From positions 1-6,764 of the forward strand of contig JAEYTM010000214.1 of assembly GCA_023434015.1 (NCBI GenBank): a stretch of 6,764 bases of DNA, in the 5' to 3' direction. Made by a program: the position numbers and the translations under genes. The number at the start of each line of letters is the position of its first letter. Positions within the stretch are counted from its first letter, which is position 1. A model generated the notes under the pieces. That model had not been told where the DNA came from, did no database searches, and saw nothing but the letters and a program-made list of their open reading frames with translations. Source of the stretch: Pseudomonadota bacterium. Lineage in GTDB: Bacteria > Pseudomonadota > Alphaproteobacteria > Caulobacterales > Caulobacteraceae. This document shows, one piece after another, positions 1-6,764 of the stretch.

Positions 1-1
1 C

Positions 2-322
2 CTTTCCGTCGCGGACCTCACGCGCGCCGAACGCGACGCGTGCCAGGAACGGCTGGGTCAGGGCGCGGAGTCCGCGCCGTTCCTCGCCGCGCCGATGTCG
101 CCGACGCGGCGGGCCGAACTGGAGGCCGCCGCCAGCCGCAGGGACGCGGCGATCCGGGCCCGGGAGGCGCCCCTGGCCAACGCCGGCCGGCCGCCGCAGG
201 CCGAGCCCCAGGACTACAGCGGCGAGCCCTACATCACCGGCTCAGGGCAGTCGGCGATCGGCGCGGCGAGCCACCCGCCGAGCAAGCGCGCGGCGCGCAA
301 GCTGGACCAGCTTCCGCCATAG
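2..322 (+). CDS. Unrecognised Ala/Arg-rich protein, C-terminal part only (5' end outside window)
   Basis: The frame is open from the left edge to a TAG at 320-322, giving 106 residues without an initiation site in view. An ATG at 95-97 would give 75 residues, but the 31 codons before it are also open and have the same GC-rich, gene-like composition, so the true start is probably upstream of the window. The visible protein is hydrophilic and rich in Ala, Arg, Glu and Pro, with one Cys (residue 14 of the fragment, in DACQERLGQG). It has a probable helical stretch (about residues 32-60, from SPTRRAELEAAA) and a Pro/Gly-rich C-terminal region (QDYSGEPYITGSG) ending in a basic segment and LDQLPP. 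No membrane segment, catalytic motif or known domain is evident. It converges on the zinc-ribbon gene with 27 bases between the stops. I do not recognise the family. The frame is probably real because it excludes stops while keeping protein-like composition, but function is unknown. Confidence 0.6.
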   Translation, partial: LSVADLTRAERDACQERLGQGAESAPFLAAPMSPTRRAELEAAASRRDAAIRAREAPLANAGRPPQAEPQDYSGEPYITGSGQSAIGAASHPPSKRAARKLDQLPP

Positions 323-349
323 GTCTGGCTGACCGCTTGACCGGCCGGC

Positions 350-679
350 TCAGTCGAAGATGTCGAAGATGTCGAAGCCCTTCTTCTTCTTCCGGTAGTG
401 GTAGCTGTCGTCGTAGCGGTGCCGGCCCTGGCCGGGATCGTAGGGATGCTGCTGTTTCCAGGCGTCGGGATTGCGATGGAAGTCCTGCACCTCGCGGTCG
501 AAGCGCTGCCGGTCCTGCTCCTGACCAGCCGCGTTCTGGCGCACGTCGCCGAGGATCTTCTCCAGTTCACCGCGGTCCAGCCAGATGCCACGGCAGCTGG
601 GGCACATGTCGAGCTCGACGCCCTGACGGTTCACGTTCTGCATCGAGACGTTGCAGTTGGGGCAGAGCAGCAGCGGCAC
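350..679 (-). CDS. Small TFIIB-type zinc-ribbon protein (zf-TFIIB family)
   Basis: This gene encodes a complete 109-residue protein. The N-terminal zinc ribbon (residues about 3-42) has two knuckles, C6-P-N-C9 and C26-P-S-C29, which supply four zinc-binding cysteines. They are followed by the family signature RGIWLDRGELEKI, which identifies the zf-TFIIB-like family. The middle (about 45-95) is hydrophilic and charged, with five His residues and many Tyr, Gln and Asp. The end is a basic run KKKK (97-100), Gly, then FDIFDIFD to the C-terminus. There is no signal peptide or membrane segment, so a cytoplasmic location is likely. The start is GTG (677-679): an AGGAGG lies 8 bases upstream, whereas the next Met (residue 13) would remove the first cysteine pair. 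The gene lies beyond the rpoC terminator on the same strand and probably has its own promoter. The molecular role of this family is poorly known; nucleic-acid or protein binding is only a guess from the fold. Confidence 0.9.
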   Translation of the reverse strand: MPLLLCPNCNVSMQNVNRQGVELDMCPSCRGIWLDRGELEKILGDVRQNAAGQEQDRQRFDREVQDFHRNPDAWKQQHPYDPGQGRHRYDDSYHYRKKKKGFDIFDIFD

Positions 680-687
680 GGGGACGT

Positions 688-693
688 CCTCCT
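688..693 (-). promoter_or_regulatory. Shine-Dalgarno AGGAGG of the zinc-ribbon gene
   Basis: The minus strand reads AGGAGG here, a full match to the anti-Shine-Dalgarno core. Eight bases separate it from the GTG at 677-679. This spacing fixes the non-ATG start and suggests efficient translation. It is much stronger than the weak site before rpoC. Confidence 0.85.
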
Positions 694-707
694 GAGTAGA
701 ACGCTGG

Positions 708-729
708 TTCGCCGCAGCCTTGCGGCGAA
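708..729. repeat. Perfect 9-bp inverted repeat in the leader of the zinc-ribbon gene
   Basis: TTCGCCGCA (708-716) and TGCGGCGAA (721-729) are exact reverse complements separated by four bases (GCCT). The repeat lies 14 bases upstream of the AGGAGG of the zinc-ribbon gene. Neither strand has a T-run after it, so it does not look like an intrinsic terminator. It may be a hairpin in the 5' leader, a dyad operator, or a copy of a dispersed palindromic element; the sequence alone does not decide. Confidence 0.6.
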
Positions 730-750
730 ATCAAGGCGACGCTTGCCGCC

Positions 751-766
751 CCGTTCGGCGGAACGG
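751..766. repeat. Small 6-bp inverted repeat between rpoC terminator and zinc-ribbon gene
   Basis: CCGTTC (751-756) and GAACGG (761-766) flank GGCG. The surroundings are very GC-rich and there is no T-run on either strand. It could fold in RNA or be a weak dyad site, but in DNA this rich in G and C a 6-bp stem may also arise by chance. No convincing promoter could be read between this repeat and the zinc-ribbon gene. Confidence 0.3.
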
Positions 767-782
767 CCCACTCGCCGCCGCC

Positions 783-817
783 AAAACAAAACGGCCCGGG
801 ATCGCTCCCAGGCCGTT
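783..817 (-). terminator. Strong intrinsic terminator of the rpoB-rpoC operon
   Basis: On the minus strand the arms AACGGCCTGGGA (817-806) and TCCCGGGCCGTT (801-790) form a 12-bp stem with one G-U wobble and a GCGA loop, which fits the stable GNRA tetraloop class. The transcript then continues in a U-rich tract (TTTGTTTT, 790-783). The stem begins 24 bases after the rpoC stop codon. The plus strand has no T-run after the stem, so it acts in one direction only. Position, stem, loop and U-tract all agree with a Rho-independent terminator closing the operon. Confidence 0.92.
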
Positions 818-841
818 CCGTACGCTTACTGACTGGAGACC

Positions 842-5038
<4,197 letters not shown>

Positions 5039-5039
5039 G

Positions 5040-5052
5040 GAACTTCCAGTTC
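5040..5052 (-). promoter_or_regulatory. Weak rpoC ribosome-binding site inside a small inverted repeat
   Basis: Upstream of the rpoC ATG the minus strand reads GAACTGGAAGTTCC and then the start codon. The only Shine-Dalgarno-like bases are GGAAG (5047-5043), just 4 bases from the ATG, which is short. GAACT and AGTTC can pair in a 5-bp stem with GGA in the loop, directly before the start codon. This is a poor site compared with the AGGAGG of the zinc-ribbon gene. Translation may depend on coupling with rpoB or on a Shine-Dalgarno-independent mode; that is inference. Confidence 0.45.
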
Positions 5053-5073
5053 GTCAGTAATTCAAAAGGCGAC

Positions 5074-5098
5074 GGGGAGAGGCTGACGGCCCCTCCCC
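5074..5098 (-). other. Hairpin in the rpoB-rpoC intercistronic RNA (10-bp stem)
   Basis: In the transcript direction GGGGAGGGGC (5098-5089) pairs with GCCTCTCCCC (5083-5074) across the loop CGTCA. The stem is 10 bp, with nine Watson-Crick pairs and one G-U pair. On the opposite strand the same position would be an A-C mismatch, so the fold is better in the rpoBC mRNA than in an antisense RNA. A short TTTT follows about 6 bases later (5067-5064), too weak and too distant for a normal terminator. Possible roles are an RNA processing or stability element, a pause, or partial attenuation between the two genes. Confidence 0.55.
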
Positions 5099-5111
5099 TC
5101 GCGCAAGCGAG
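5098..5111 (-). other. Second small hairpin next to the intercistronic stem
   Basis: In the transcript direction CTCGC (5111-5107) and GCGAG (5102-5098) form a 5-bp stem with loop TTGC, directly abutting the larger hairpin and sharing one base with it. On the opposite strand the loop would be GCAA, a GNRA tetraloop. It lies 18 bases downstream of the rpoB stop codon. It could stack on the larger hairpin or be an independent palindromic repeat. Confidence 0.4.
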
Positions 5112-5129
5112 AGCGGCGGTCTCCCGCGC

Positions 5130-6764
<1,635 letters not shown>

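Noticed and set aside
323..349. A possible shared terminator between the two convergent genes, including the palindrome CCGGCCGG (341-348).
   Set aside because: Only an 8-base self-complementary GC run is present, with no usable loop and no T-run on either strand.
40..699. A 219-codon plus-strand frame spanning the end of the left gene and the opposite strand of the zinc-ribbon gene.
   Set aside because: It crosses two convergent genes with better evidence, and its product is an Arg/Gly/Pro/Ser-rich low-complexity string typical of an off-frame GC-rich reading.
398..832. A 144-codon plus-strand frame antisense to the zinc-ribbon gene that runs on through the intergenic region.
   Set aside because: It covers the ribosome-binding site and leader of the zinc-ribbon gene and the rpoC terminator. 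The hydrophobic start is the complement of the charged zinc-ribbon linker. There is no sign of an independent gene.

Overview
The window looks like chromosomal DNA from an alphaproteobacterium, most likely Caulobacterales (Caulobacter/Phenylobacterium-like). This placement is an inference from three things: the high GC content, the form of the RpoC N-terminus (MNQEVLNIFNPVQAAPTFDQ), and the RpoB/RpoC sequences, which keep every universal RNA polymerase motif I could check. I cannot name a species.

Layout from left to right. (i) Positions 2-322, plus strand: the 3' end of an unrecognised Ala/Arg-rich gene whose start lies outside the window. (ii) Positions 350-679, minus strand, convergent with it: a complete small gene for a TFIIB-type zinc-ribbon protein with a perfect Shine-Dalgarno. 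(iii) Positions 680-841: a 162-base intergenic region with a 9-bp perfect inverted repeat, a 6-bp one, and a strong intrinsic terminator for the polymerase operon. (iv) Positions 842-5038, minus strand: complete rpoC (1398 residues). (v) Positions 5039-5129: a 91-base rpoB-rpoC spacer whose transcript can form two adjacent hairpins, plus a small hairpin over the weak rpoC ribosome-binding site. (vi) Positions 5130-6764, minus strand: the C-terminal 544 codons of rpoB, running off the right edge.

rpoB and rpoC encode the two large catalytic subunits of RNA polymerase. They are read right to left as the distal part of the usual ribosomal-protein/polymerase operon, and transcription is expected to end at the terminator at 783-817. 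The zinc-ribbon gene lies beyond this terminator on the same strand and so probably has its own promoter, although read-through is possible.

This is mostly a conserved housekeeping locus. I see no mobile element, CRISPR array, RNA gene or new multi-gene system. The items most worth a second look are the rpoB-rpoC spacer structures and the small zinc-ribbon protein with its FDIFDIFD tail.
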